Assembly: GCF_004827385.1 (NCBI RefSeq)
Contig: NZ_SRXN01000011.1
Coordinates: forward strand, 1 to 64,000
Source of the DNA: Ensifer sp. MPMI2T
GTDB taxonomy: Bacteria > Pseudomonadota > Alphaproteobacteria > Rhizobiales > Rhizobiaceae
DNA length: 64,000 nucleotides
Direction of reading: 5' to 3'
The position numbers and the translations under genes were made by a program. Of this stretch, positions 34,735-43,496 are shown piece by piece. The number at the start of each line of letters is the position of its first letter. The first letter of the stretch is position 1. The notes under the pieces are model-generated. The model did no database searches. It was not told where the DNA came from and saw nothing but the letters and a program-made list of their open reading frames with translations.

Positions 34735-34787
34735 TAAAGCGGGATGCGGGCGGAAAACCGCTTCACACTTTTCCTCATCCCGCTTTA
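34735..34787. repeat. Palindromic element overlapping the 3' end of acpXL
   Basis: TAAAGCGGGATG (34735-34746) and CATCCCGCTTTA (34776-34787) form perfect 12-bp arms around an inner GCGGAAAACCGC hairpin and CACACTTTTCC. The right arm supplies the last acpXL codons and its TGA stop (34775-34777). A related GGGCGGAAA...CACACTTTTCC unit abuts the cyclase gene at 51445-51472. Confidence 0.65.
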
Positions 34788-35062
34788 GCAGCCCGAAGTT
34801 CATCGATCTTCGCACAGAGGTTCTTCAGCACGAAGTATTCCTCAGTCGACACCTTGCCTTCGTTGACTTCCTGGGTCCATTGCTCGAGCGGGATCTTGAT
34901 CCCGAATTCCTTGTCGATCGCAAAAACGATGTCGAGGAAGTCCAGGCTGTCAATGCCGAGATCATCGATCGTGTGGCTTTCCGGCTTGATCGTCTCGCGA
35001 TCGATCTCGCTGGTTTCCGCAATAATATCGGCGACCTTGTCGAATGTTGCTGTCACGCGCAT
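34775..35062 (-). CDS. acpXL: Acyl carrier protein AcpXL
   Basis: 95 residues. The phosphopantetheine serine is in the motif [15 protein letters not shown] (Ser at about 39). AcpXL is the dedicated carrier for 27-hydroxyoctacosanoic acid in rhizobial lipid A. The ATG at 35062 is used; the frame extends upstream without family similarity. First gene of the cluster; its last codons lie in a palindromic repeat. Confidence 0.95.
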   Translation of the reverse strand: MRVTATFDKVADIIAETSEIDRETIKPESHTIDDLGIDSLDFLDIVFAIDKEFGIKIPLEQWTQEVNEGKVSTEEYFVLKNLCAKIDELRAAKAG

Positions 35063-35172
35063 ACCTCTTGAAAATCGAGTCTTGGCGATCCCTATAGAAA
35101 AATGCACGGCAAAAGCCAATGCCTCTTGGCTTTTGCCGTGCCGATTGCGGCGGCGATTCAAAAGCGGTGTTG

Positions 35173-36522
35173 CTAAACGGCGACCGAGTGGCGGCCGCGC
35201 CCGCTGGAGAGATGGGCGTCGAAGGCGGCGGCCACCGACCGGGCGAAGGGCCGGCCCCGCGCCGTCAGCTTGAAGATGCCGGCTTCGATCGTCGAAAGAC
35301 CATCGGCATCGCGCGCACGGAAGAGCCACGCCTCCTCGATGACCGATGCGGCGAGCGCCGGGAATTCCGCTTCGATGCGCGCGAAGGAGAAGCCGAACTC
35401 ACACATGAGGAGCGAGATCATCCGTGCCCGCAGCCGGTCATCGGGGCTCAGCGCATAGCCGCGAACGGCGGCAAGATCGCCCCGCTCCGTCCGGCGCAGA
35501 TACTCCCCAGTCGCCGGCATGTTCTGCACGTAGCCCTGGCGGAACTGGCCGATCGCGGAAGCGCCGAGACCAATCAGCGTGTTAGCCGTATCGTCGGTGT
35601 AACCCTGGAAATTGCGACGCAACCGCCCTTCCCGGCTGGCGACCGCGAGCGTGTCGGACGGACGCGCGAAATGGTCGATGCCGATTGCCTCATAGCCGGC
35701 GGCGACCAGCATCTCCGCTGCTCGCGCCATCTGTGCGTAGCGGGCGAGGACGTCCGGCAGGCTCCCCTCCGGGATCATCTGCTGATGCTTCTTCATCCAT
35801 GGCACATGGGCATAGCCGAACAGCGCGACGCGGTCGGGCTCAAGCGACAGTACCGCCTCGATCGTCCGCTCAAGCGTGGCCATAGTTTGATGCGGCAGGC
35901 CGTAGAGCACATCGCAATTGACGGAACGCACACCGCGCGCCCGCGACGCCTCGATCGCGTCGCGCGTCTGTTCATAGGTCTGGATGCGGTTGATGGCCTT
36001 CTGCACAACCGGATCGAAATCCTGAATGCCGAAGCTCGCCCGGGTCATGCCGATCGTTGCCAAGGCGTCATGGCGCGCCTCGTCGAGGTCGTTCGGATCC
36101 ATCTCGACGCTGATCTCGCAATTCTCGGCAAAGGTGAAATGCCCTGAGAACTGGCTCTTGAGCGTGACGAGGTCGTCCGGCCGGACGAGTGTCGGCGAGC
36201 CGCCGCCGAGGTGCAAGGCAGTGACGCGTGCGCCGCCTGTAACCCGTTTACCGATGGCCTCGATCTCCCGGTGCAAGCCCGTCAAATAGTCGGCCACTGG
36301 ATCATAACGCAACGTCTGCTTCGTATGGCAGGCGCAGAACCAGCAAAGACGGTCGCAATAGGGAATATGTGCATAAAGCGACAGGCTCTCGCCCTCGCCG
36401 ATCGCGCCAAGCCAACTCTCGTATTCCGCATTGCCGATCGCTTCGGAAAAATGCGGCGCGGTCGGATAGCTGGTGTAGCGCGGCACCGGCGCCGCATATT
36501 TGAGAACGAGTGCGTCTTCCAT
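35173..36522 (-). CDS. hemN: Oxygen-independent coproporphyrinogen III oxidase
   Basis: 449 residues, a radical-SAM enzyme that converts coproporphyrinogen III to protoporphyrinogen IX without oxygen. The Cx3CxxC cluster motif is in [16 protein letters not shown] (about residues 53-68), followed by [10 protein letters not shown] and [15 protein letters not shown]. The ATG at 36522 has GGAGAG upstream. A perfect FixK/FNR box lies 53 bases upstream, so it is probably induced at low oxygen to supply haem, including for cbb3 oxidase. Confidence 0.96.
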   Translation of the reverse strand: MEDALVLKYAAPVPRYTSYPTAPHFSEAIGNAEYESWLGAIGEGESLSLYAHIPYCDRLCWFCACHTKQTLRYDPVADYLTGLHREIEAIGKRVTGGARVTALHLGGGSPTLVRPDDLVTLKSQFSGHFTFAENCEISVEMDPNDLDEARHDALATIGMTRASFGIQDFDPVVQKAINRIQTYEQTRDAIEASRARGVRSVNCDVLYGLPHQTMATLERTIEAVLSLEPDRVALFGYAHVPWMKKHQQMIPEGSLPDVLARYAQMARAAEMLVAAGYEAIGIDHFARPSDTLAVASREGRLRRNFQGYTDDTANTLIGLGASAIGQFRQGYVQNMPATGEYLRRTERGDLAAVRGYALSPDDRLRARMISLLMCEFGFSFARIEAEFPALAASVIEEAWLFRARDADGLSTIEAGIFKLTARGRPFARSVAAAFDAHLSSGRGRHSVAV

Positions 36523-36574
36523 CTTTCTCTCCAAGCAGGTCAGGCAGAGATAAGCGGGAGTGGCTCGTGCGCCT

Positions 36575-36588
36575 TTGATTTTGATCAA
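36575..36588 (-). promoter_or_regulatory. FixK/FNR box upstream of hemN
   Basis: TTGATTTTGATCAA, a perfect FixK/FNR palindrome, lies 52 bases before the hemN ATG. It is 25 bases from a second box facing the divergent regulator. Confidence 0.85.
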
Positions 36589-36612
36589 GTGAGCCGTGGA
36601 AACACGCAAAAA

Positions 36613-36626
36613 TTGACAATTTTCAA
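36613..36626 (+). promoter_or_regulatory. FixK/FNR box upstream of fnrN-type gene
   Basis: TTGACAATTTTCAA matches TTGA-N6-TCAA and lies about 120 bases before the chosen start of the regulator. fnrN genes are known to be autoregulated through such boxes. Assignment to one or the other divergent gene is by distance only. Confidence 0.7.
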
Positions 36627-36745
36627 TTTTGTCTGAGACATAGTTTCGCGGTTCAGGAATTGGCAGCCGTCAACTCTTGCTTTGCGGGCATCAATCCTCT
36701 TTGGTCTTTTGGGCACACAAACGGGGCACGGAAGAATTGCAAATC

Positions 36746-37474
36746 GTGAGCGAACAAAGCCGCAAGGACATCCATAATTCGGACATTCCGGTCGTTTGCG
36801 CCGCCTGCGAGGCGCGCCACGGCGGCGTCTGCAGCACGCTCACGCCGAGCCAGTTGACCGAACTCAGCCGCCATTCGACACGCCGACGAATCGATCCCGG
36901 CAGCGAGATGGTCGGCCAGGGCGAGACGACCAACAATTATGCGAATATCATTCGCGGCGTGGTGAAGCTCAGCAAGATGCTCTCCGACGGCCGCCAGCAG
37001 ATCGTCGGCCTGCAGTTCGCGCCCGACTTCATGGGGCGGCCCTTCACCCGCGAGAGTGCGCTCAGTGCGGAGGCCGCAACCGGCATCGACATCTGCGCCT
37101 TTCCACGCGCAGTGGTCGAGCGTCTGGTCTCCGAAGCCCCCGGCCTCGAACACCGGCTGCACGAGCAGGCTCTGAAGGAGCTCGACGAGGCGCGCGACTG
37201 GATGCTGACGCTCGGCCGCAAGACCGCCCAGGAAAAGGTCGCGAGCTTCCTCTACCTCATCGCCACCCACGTCGACCCGGAGCACGGCACCGCAACCGAA
37301 TTCGAACTGCCGCTGTCGCGCGCCGATATCGCCGACTATCTCGGCCTTACGATCGAAACCGTAAGCCGCCAGATCACCAAGCTGCGCAAGGACGGCGTCA
37401 TCCGCGTCGAGAACAGCCGCCGGATGATTGTTCCCGACATCGACCGCCTGATGCGCTTGGCCGGCATGGATTGA
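36746..37474 (+). CDS. fnrN: Crp/Fnr family oxygen-responsive regulator (FnrN type)
   Basis: About 242 residues. The N-terminal cysteine cluster CAACEARHGGVC (Cx2Cx7C) and a further Cys in GIDICAFPR could hold an oxygen-sensitive [4Fe-4S] centre. The cyclic-nucleotide-binding-like domain follows, and the C-terminal helix-turn-helix is LSRADIADYLGLTIETVSRQ with the E..SR recognition pattern for TTGAT half-sites. Start: the GTG at 36746 has GGAAG upstream; a TTG at 36677 is possible. It is likely the activator of the fix and hemN units here. Confidence 0.88.
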   Translation: MSEQSRKDIHNSDIPVVCAACEARHGGVCSTLTPSQLTELSRHSTRRRIDPGSEMVGQGETTNNYANIIRGVVKLSKMLSDGRQQIVGLQFAPDFMGRPFTRESALSAEAATGIDICAFPRAVVERLVSEAPGLEHRLHEQALKELDEARDWMLTLGRKTAQEKVASFLYLIATHVDPEHGTATEFELPLSRADIADYLGLTIETVSRQITKLRKDGVIRVENSRRMIVPDIDRLMRLAGMD

Positions 37475-37507
37475 TGCCACGGCACCGCGTCGCATCGCAG
37501 TCAGCCC

Positions 37508-38254
37508 CTAGGGGCCTGCCGCAGCCAAACGCGGATCATCGAGAAGAATTGCGTCCGGTGCGATCGTTCGCAGCCTTTCAAGCCCTTCCCGATCGGCTTG
37601 ACCGACAGGAAACGGCGGGTACTCGGCACGAGGGGTCGTCCGCGGTTGACCAACCATCACGGCAAGACGCATGCCCGCGTCACGCACGGCAGCAGCGCGT
37701 TCCGCGGTCGCATCACCCTGCCACAGTCTAAACCAGCTTGCTCCCGCGCGCCGCGCCTCTGGTGCAGAGTCCGCCTTCTCCAGGAAAGCAAGAACGGCGA
37801 TATCCGCCATTATATCTTGTGCGGCACCAATGAGCCCGATGTCACGCAATCCAAGCAGCGTTCGCTCAACCGCGTCCATGAGCACGATTTCGCCGATAAT
37901 CTGGGAAAGATGCTGTTCCTCCATCAGCTTGACGTCGAGCAGAACGCCCAGTGGATGGGAAGCAGAAAGGGCGTCCCTTAGTGTCATTACCGCCGGCAGC
38001 AAGCTCCGGAGTGTAGCCAGATCGACATCTGCCACGGCACGTGTGTCACCGCACAGCCGCCGAAGATCGGCGTCATGCATGCACACCAAGGCTCCATCGC
38101 TCGTTTTGCGGACATCCGTCTCGATGGCATCGGCGCCGGCGGCCGCTGCCGCATTGAGAGCGCCGATGGTGTTCTCCGGAGCGAGAGCCGCGCCGGCGCG
38201 ATGGGCGATGATGAGCGGCCTGCGCTTCGATGTCTCGTTCCACAATGCAGTCAT
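37508..38254 (-). CDS. Glycerophosphodiester phosphodiesterase family protein
   Basis: 248 residues. The GDPD TIM-barrel signature is clear: IIAHRAGAALAPENTIGAL (HR and ENT), then ETDVRKTSDGALVCMHDADL. It hydrolyses glycerophosphodiesters to glycerol-3-phosphate and an alcohol. No signal peptide is seen when the ATG at 38254 is used; a TTG at 38296 would overlap cobD. It is convergent with the fnrN-type gene. Confidence 0.85.
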   Translation of the reverse strand: MTALWNETSKRRPLIIAHRAGAALAPENTIGALNAAAAAGADAIETDVRKTSDGALVCMHDADLRRLCGDTRAVADVDLATLRSLLPAVMTLRDALSASHPLGVLLDVKLMEEQHLSQIIGEIVLMDAVERTLLGLRDIGLIGAAQDIMADIAVLAFLEKADSAPEARRAGASWFRLWQGDATAERAAAVRDAGMRLAVMVGQPRTTPRAEYPPFPVGQADREGLERLRTIAPDAILLDDPRLAAAGP

Positions 38255-38292
38255 TACCTGCGACAAACCGGAATCGGAGAAATAGAAAAAAT

Positions 38293-39276
38293 TCAAAATA
38301 GCGAGGCTACCAAAGCCGCGATGGCAAAGGCCAGGGTCATCGCCGAGCAGGCGCCATAGAAGACGGAAACTGCGGCATCAATATCCTCCGGCGTCGCGAT
38401 CGATCGGCCGGGCTCGTTGATCATCGGCTCATCCACCTTCACGCCGCCATAGGTCCGCGGCCCGGCAAGCTGGATATTCAGAGCCCCCGCCATCGCCGCC
38501 TCGGGCCAGCCGGAATTCGGCGATCGATGGAGGCCGTGGTCGCGCCGCGCCACGTCGAGTGCAGTTCTTGCCTCCTCCGCACCCCGCTTGAAATAGGCCC
38601 CGGCGGCTACCAGCAGGATCGAAAGGCGCGCAGCGGGCCAGTTGGCGAGATCGTCCAGCCGTGCCGAGGCCCAGCCGAAATGCAGATATTTCGGGCTCTT
38701 GTGGCCAATCATCGAATCCGCCGTATTCAGCATCTTGTAGGCGAACAGCCCCGGCAGTCCGGCGATTGCGTACCAGAAGGCGGGCGCGACAACGCCATCG
38801 GAGAAGTTTTCCGCGAGGCTTTCGATCGCCGCCCGGCAGACCGCCGGCTCGTCGAGCGTCTTCGGATCGCGGCCGACGATCATCGACACGGCCGCCCTGC
38901 CGCCTTCAAGCCCGTCTTGACGCTGGGCCTGCGCCACGCGCTTCACGTGATCGGCGAGGCTCTTCTGTGCAAGAAACACGGCAACGACAATGGCTTCCAG
39001 CACAAAGCCAATGGCACCGAGCACGTCGAACAGGCGGTGCAAAACGACGCCGACCGCGATGCTTGCCGCGAGCAGGAGCAGGATTGCCGCCAGCCCCCTC
39101 ATCTTCAGGGCGGCCGCTCCCGCGCTGCCGCGGTTGAGCACCTGATCGAAAACTCCGATCCCTTTACCGAAAAAAACGACCGGATGCGTCACGCGCTCCC
39201 AGAGCCAGTCGGGATCGCCGATCAGACGGTCGATGACCAGTGCCACAACGAGGATGAGGAAAATTTCAAAGGTCAA
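38293..39276 (-). CDS. cobD: Adenosylcobinamide-phosphate synthase CobD
   Basis: 327 residues, an integral membrane protein of the CobD/CbiB family that attaches the aminopropanol arm to adenosylcobyric acid. Recognisable strings are DRLIGDPDWLWERVTHPVVF near the start and ENFSDGVVAPAFWYAIAG in the middle. It begins at a TTG directly after the cobC stop (TAATTG), with AGG upstream. Start codon uncertain but no other Met is close. Last gene of cobABCD. Confidence 0.93.
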   Translation of the reverse strand: MTFEIFLILVVALVIDRLIGDPDWLWERVTHPVVFFGKGIGVFDQVLNRGSAGAAALKMRGLAAILLLLAASIAVGVVLHRLFDVLGAIGFVLEAIVVAVFLAQKSLADHVKRVAQAQRQDGLEGGRAAVSMIVGRDPKTLDEPAVCRAAIESLAENFSDGVVAPAFWYAIAGLPGLFAYKMLNTADSMIGHKSPKYLHFGWASARLDDLANWPAARLSILLVAAGAYFKRGAEEARTALDVARRDHGLHRSPNSGWPEAAMAGALNIQLAGPRTYGGVKVDEPMINEPGRSIATPEDIDAAVSVFYGACSAMTLAFAIAALVASLF

Positions 39277-40278
39277 TTACACACCTGTCCGCTGCAAGGC
39301 CTCGGCAAGGCGCCGATCGCCGTTTTCGTCCGGGGTGAGTCCGATCCTGAGCCAGTGCGGGTTGTAGTCGAACTTGCGCGTCAGGATGTGCGCTTCGCAA
39401 AGCACGGTATGAAGCTCGCATGCCCGCTCGCTTTCGACCAGAGTAAAAAGGCCCGTGCCGCCCGCGATCTTCAGGCCGGCCGCACTAAGTACCGTATCGA
39501 GACCGGCCTTGCGCGCGAGAATGCCCCTCGCGATCGCCTCGGTGTCGCCTTCCATGAGTTTTGCCGAAATGGCGAGCGCCGGGCCGGAAACGGCCCAGGG
39601 ACCGAGCCACTCGCGGAACGCCGCAAGCACGGAAGCGGGAGCGATGGCGAAGCCGAGCCTTAGGCCCGCGAGGCCGAAGAACTTGCCGAAGGAGCGGAAG
39701 ACGATGAGATTGTCGGAGGTCCCTGCATAGCGGGCGACGCTCGCATCCGGCTCGAGGTCACCGAAGGCCTCGTCCACCACGAGCAAGCCCCCATGCGCTT
39801 TCATCGCCCCCGCCATGGCAAGAATTTTCTCCGGGGACAAGAGCCGCCCGGTCGGGTTGTTGGGATTGACGACCACGGCAAGACCATGCGCGGCGGCAAG
39901 ATCGCCGGCGCGCTGGACGGAATCGACCGCAAAGCCTGCAGCGGAAAGCACGCGGGCGTATTCACCATAGGTCGGCGCGAAGATGGCGGCACGTCTTCCG
40001 GCGTCGACGAACCGCGGCAGCAACTGGATCGCAGCCTGGGTGCCGGGCACCGGCAGCGGCATGGCGTCACCAGTTCCATAGTAGCGGCTCGCGGCGAGAC
40101 GCGCCGCCTCCTCTACATGCCGGTCCGGAAGACGGTGCCAGACGTTGGGATCGATCGCCGGCAACGAAATCAGGCACGGGTTGATGCCCGTCGATAGGTC
40201 GAGCCATTCGGCCGGCGTACCACCGAAACGCGCGGCGGCCTCGGTCACCCCGCCGCCATGAAGGATGGGAGCGGTCAT
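39277..40278 (-). CDS. cobC: Threonine-phosphate decarboxylase-type aminotransferase CobC
   Basis: 333 residues, a PLP-dependent class I/II aminotransferase fold. The PLP lysine lies in FRSFGKFFGLAGLRLGF and the substrate motif is VVNPNNPTGRLLSPE. CobC/CobD-like enzymes make aminopropanol-phosphate from L-threonine-O-3-phosphate for the cobalamin side arm. It overlaps cobB by four bases. Confidence 0.93.
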   Translation of the reverse strand: MTAPILHGGGVTEAAARFGGTPAEWLDLSTGINPCLISLPAIDPNVWHRLPDRHVEEAARLAASRYYGTGDAMPLPVPGTQAAIQLLPRFVDAGRRAAIFAPTYGEYARVLSAAGFAVDSVQRAGDLAAAHGLAVVVNPNNPTGRLLSPEKILAMAGAMKAHGGLLVVDEAFGDLEPDASVARYAGTSDNLIVFRSFGKFFGLAGLRLGFAIAPASVLAAFREWLGPWAVSGPALAISAKLMEGDTEAIARGILARKAGLDTVLSAAGLKIAGGTGLFTLVESERACELHTVLCEAHILTRKFDYNPHWLRIGLTPDENGDRRLAEALQRTGV

Positions 40279-41579
40279 TGTTTGCCCGAGAGATCGATGA
40301 GATGCATGAAGGAGCCGGCGACATTCCTGCGCCGGAGCCCGGCCTGACCGAGATCGTTGCCCGTCGCGTCATGGACCGCGAAGAGCGGCTCGGCCGCCCC
40401 TTCGGATACGATAGTCGCGTAGTGGAACTCGTGCGCCGTCATAGGTCCTTCGAAAAATACGTTGTCGAGCGGCGCGACGCGCCGATAGCCGAGATGCCGC
40501 TTGCGCTCGGCAAAACTGGTCACCAGAGGCAAAAGACCAAGCATTTCGTAACGCCTGCCATCCGCGGCGACAAGCCCTTCGCCGAGCGTCATGTAGCCAC
40601 CGCACTCTCCAAAGATGCGCACGCCCGCCTCCGCGGCACCGTGTAAGCCCTTACGGAACTGCGTCGCCCCGGCCAGTTTTTCAGCGTGCAGCTCGGGGTA
40701 GCCGCCGGGGAGATAGATCGCGTCCACGCCGCTTTCGGGCGCTTCGTCGTCGAGCGGCGAGAAGAAAGAAGTTTCGGCACCCTGCCTGCGCCAACCGGAA
40801 ACGAGGTGCGCGTAGCAGAAGGCGAAGGCGACGTCGCGGGCAATGGCGATTCGCTGGCCGAGTGGCTTTAGCGAGTTGATCTCGGATTTGGTCGGCTGTG
40901 GCCGCAGGGGTGTTGCGGCAGCCAGGACGGCATCGAGATCGCAACTCGCCTCGATGAGGTCCGCGGCGTGCTCGATGAACGGTTCCAGACTCCCGTGCTC
41001 TCCGGCCTGCACAAGGCCCAGGTGCCGCTCCGGCAGCTTCAGCGCGCCATCATGGCGAAGGACGCCGAAAATCGGCACACCGGCACGATCAAGGGCGTCG
41101 CGCAGCATGATCTCATGGCGGTCGCTGCCCACCTTGTTCAGGATGACGCCGGCGACGCGGATATCGTCGCGGTAGTCAGCGTAACCGCGCACCAGCGCCG
41201 CAACCGAATGGGACAGACGAGCACAATCGACGACGAGAACCACGGCGAGGCCGAGCGTCGCGGCGAGATCCGCAGGCGCGCCCGTGCCGTCGGCGGCGCC
41301 GTCATAGAGACCCATCATGGCCTCGATGACCAGCGTGCGGCCGCCGGCCACTGCCCATCCGGCATTGGCGACGAGCAGTTCGGGCCGCATCGCCCAGGGA
41401 TCATAGTTGAAACAGGGTTCACCGCTTGCCGCGGTGTGGAAGGCCGGGTCGATGTAGTCGGGTCCGGCTTTGCCCGGCGCGATGGGGATCCCGCGCCGCC
41501 TCACGGCCCGCATTAGCCCGAGGGTCACCGTCGTCTTGCCCGAGCCGGAACTCGGGGCAGCAATCAGAAGACCGCTCAT
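40275..41579 (-). CDS. cobB: Hydrogenobyrinic acid a,c-diamide synthase CobB
   Basis: 434 residues. The N-terminal ATPase domain has the P-loop APSSGSGKTTVTLG; the C-terminal glutamine amidotransferase domain has the nucleophile region FGECGGYMTLGEGL and the late MTAHEFHYA. It amidates side chains a and c of hydrogenobyrinate with glutamine and ATP. It overlaps cobC and cobA by four bases each. Confidence 0.95.
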   Translation of the reverse strand: MSGLLIAAPSSGSGKTTVTLGLMRAVRRRGIPIAPGKAGPDYIDPAFHTAASGEPCFNYDPWAMRPELLVANAGWAVAGGRTLVIEAMMGLYDGAADGTGAPADLAATLGLAVVLVVDCARLSHSVAALVRGYADYRDDIRVAGVILNKVGSDRHEIMLRDALDRAGVPIFGVLRHDGALKLPERHLGLVQAGEHGSLEPFIEHAADLIEASCDLDAVLAAATPLRPQPTKSEINSLKPLGQRIAIARDVAFAFCYAHLVSGWRRQGAETSFFSPLDDEAPESGVDAIYLPGGYPELHAEKLAGATQFRKGLHGAAEAGVRIFGECGGYMTLGEGLVAADGRRYEMLGLLPLVTSFAERKRHLGYRRVAPLDNVFFEGPMTAHEFHYATIVSEGAAEPLFAVHDATGNDLGQAGLRRRNVAGSFMHLIDLSGKQ

Positions 41580-42418
41580 GCGCGATCCCGGAGAACACGG
41601 TTCGCAAAGGGATCCGCCGCCAGCACGCGGCCATCACGCGCCCCGAGCCAGTCGAGAGCCGCGCGCAGGCGGACCACCTCGCCGACGACGACGATTGCCG
41701 GCGGCTCGAGGCCGGAGGCCGCGACATCGGCTTCGGCGCGCGAAAGGGTCGTCTCCAGCACCACCTGCTGAGAAGTCGCGGCATTGCAGACAAAGGCCAT
41801 CGGCTCTTCCGGCGAGCGGCCGCCGGCGATGAGATTGGCGGTAATCTGGCCGATATGCTTCATCGCCATGTACATGACGATCACCGGCGAGCCCTTGGCT
41901 ATGCCTTCCCAGTTGATCCGGTCCGGCACGACGCCCGAGGAATCATGCCCGGTCAGGAATGTGACGGCATGATTGACCTCGCGGTGCGTCACCGGAATGC
42001 CGGCATAGGCAAGCCCACCGATGCCGGCAGTGATGCCGGGAACGATGCGAAACGGAACGTGATGCTCGACGAGCGTCAGGGCTTCCTCGCCGCCCCGGCC
42101 GAAGACGAAGGGATCGCCGCCCTTGAGGCGGAGCACGCGGTTTCCGGCACGCGCCAGTTCGACGAGGCGCAGAGATATGTCGCGCTGCTTCGGCGAAGGT
42201 TTGCCGCCGCGCTTTCCGGCATATTCGAGGGCAGCGCCCGGCTTTGCGAGCTTCAGGCAATCGCCGTTCACCAGCGCATCATGGACGATCACGTCGGCCT
42301 GCCGCAGCGCGTTGGCGGCATGCAGTGTCAAAAGCCCGGGATCGCCCGGCCCCGCGCCGACCAGCCAGACGGAACCGGGTTCGAGTTCGGGTAGACCGGC
42401 GAAAATTGCATCCGTCAT
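41576..42418 (-). CDS. cobA: Uroporphyrinogen-III C-methyltransferase CobA
   Basis: 280 residues, the SUMT that methylates uroporphyrinogen III at C2 and C7, the committed step to corrins. Motifs: LVGAGPGDPGLLTLHAANAL at the start, RLKGGDPFVFGRGGEEA, and PGITAGIGGLAYAGIPVTHR. The family YDALV motif is here HDALV. It is 136 bases downstream of cobE, a gap containing two hairpins. Confidence 0.95.
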   Translation of the reverse strand: MTDAIFAGLPELEPGSVWLVGAGPGDPGLLTLHAANALRQADVIVHDALVNGDCLKLAKPGAALEYAGKRGGKPSPKQRDISLRLVELARAGNRVLRLKGGDPFVFGRGGEEALTLVEHHVPFRIVPGITAGIGGLAYAGIPVTHREVNHAVTFLTGHDSSGVVPDRINWEGIAKGSPVIVMYMAMKHIGQITANLIAGGRSPEEPMAFVCNAATSQQVVLETTLSRAEADVAASGLEPPAIVVVGEVVRLRAALDWLGARDGRVLAADPFANRVLRDRA

Positions 42419-42431
42419 GGCATAATCCTTG

Positions 42432-42475
42432 AGGTCTTGCGGGACAGCAGACCTGATTCGACCTGCGACGCAGGT
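42432..42475 (-). promoter_or_regulatory. Two small hairpins in the cobA leader
   Basis: AGGTCT...AGACCT (about 42432-42454) and the perfect palindrome ACCTGCGACGCAGGT (42461-42475) lie just before cobA on the minus strand. They could affect translation or message stability; no riboswitch core is visible. Confidence 0.35.
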
Positions 42476-42554
42476 GATTTGCTTTCATAGAAATTGGAGA
42501 CAGAGCATTGAATCTGCTCTTTAAACGAAACATGCAGACAAGGGGATAAAGCCA

Positions 42555-43010
42555 TCAGGCGGCCCCCGCAAGCTTCGTTTGGATTGCAGCCTCTCCGGTT
42601 ACGCGCGCGGGACCGGCGATTGCCGCTGTCGCCCGAGCCGAGCGGATTTTGGGCACGATCAGCACCGCATCCGGGCCTGCGCCGGCGAGCGCAGCGCCTT
42701 CCGCCACGCCGTGGCAGCCGGTATGGGCAAAGACAATGTGCGAGGGGTTCTGCAGTCGCGCGGTTTCCGCCTCCAGCGTGGGGGCGTCAAAGAAGCGCAT
42801 GGGCACGGAAAAATGACGGGCGGCGGCATGGACCGCCGGCTCCTCGGCACGAGCATCCAGCGAGGCTATCAGATCGACGGCACCACGGTCCACGCCAGCC
42901 TCGGCAAGCGCGCGCTCTGCAAGCGCAATCACTTCCTCGGGCGCGGTGTTCCGCTCGCAGCCGAGGCCGAGTACAAGCTTGGTGACAGTTGGTCCATTGA
43001 CCGAAGGCAT
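42555..43010 (-). CDS. cobE: Cobalamin biosynthesis protein CobE
   Basis: 151 residues of the CobE/GbiG C-terminal-like family: KLVLGLGCERNTAPEEVIAL at the start, VDLIASLDARAEEPAVHAAA in the middle and FAHTGCHGVAEGAAL. Its exact reaction is unsettled, although it is a standard member of the aerobic cob set. The ATG at 43010 is used; ATG at 43043 is possible and the open frame continues upstream without family similarity. Confidence 0.85.
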   Translation of the reverse strand: MPSVNGPTVTKLVLGLGCERNTAPEEVIALAERALAEAGVDRGAVDLIASLDARAEEPAVHAAARHFSVPMRFFDAPTLEAETARLQNPSHIVFAHTGCHGVAEGAALAGAGPDAVLIVPKIRSARATAAIAGPARVTGEAAIQTKLAGAA

Positions 43011-43496
43011 CTGCTGCGCGGCTCCCCCTGCAGCCCCGCGCATCCGTCTCGATGCGCAAAAGCTGCTCCGTGATTTGCTGCACAGCTTCCGGAGACTCCG
43101 GGTACGGGCAGCGGTCGGCGTTCCATACGAAGCGCCGGCCTGGGCAGTAGCCGTACCGGTCTGGACAGCACCGGATCGGGCCCCCTGTATGGGTCGGCCG
43201 CACCGGACGCTCTTACAGTCCGCTCGAAGCAGACGCCGTCGCATGATTGTCATTTTTACCGGAGCCCCTCCGAGCGGTCAAACCGGATTGCGCCATCGAT
43301 GTGTCGTAAACGGTGCAGGTCGTGTTTGCCCCTCACCCCGGCCCTCTCCTATCTCGGAAGGCAGCCGACAGGCCGGATGAGGGGGATTTCCCGGCGCGTG
43401 AGAGTCGTATTCGCGGAAATTGTCCCTTTGCATTTCCCGCCAAGCTCTGACACAAGGCAGAAACCATTCCGCTGCCACTCCGGTTCCTGAGCCCCC
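43011..43496. other. Space between cobE and the TSUP permease gene
   Basis: The cobE-proximal part holds a minus-strand frame opening at a GTG (43203) that is rich in Cys (IRCCPDRYGYCPGRRF and NADRCPYPES) and runs out of frame into cobE; it is described under findings. From about 43325 to 43385 is a GC-rich imperfect palindromic repeat with AGGCCGGATGAGGGGGATT. No other gene is seen. Confidence 0.4.

Noticed and set aside
34592..34787. CRISPR-like repeats
   Set aside because: The repeats here are inverted and unequal, not direct and regularly spaced.
43011..43280. Second cobalamin riboswitch before cobE
   Set aside because: GC-rich hairpins are present but the conserved GCCACTG, GGGAAGG and AGGAGACCTGCC blocks are missing.
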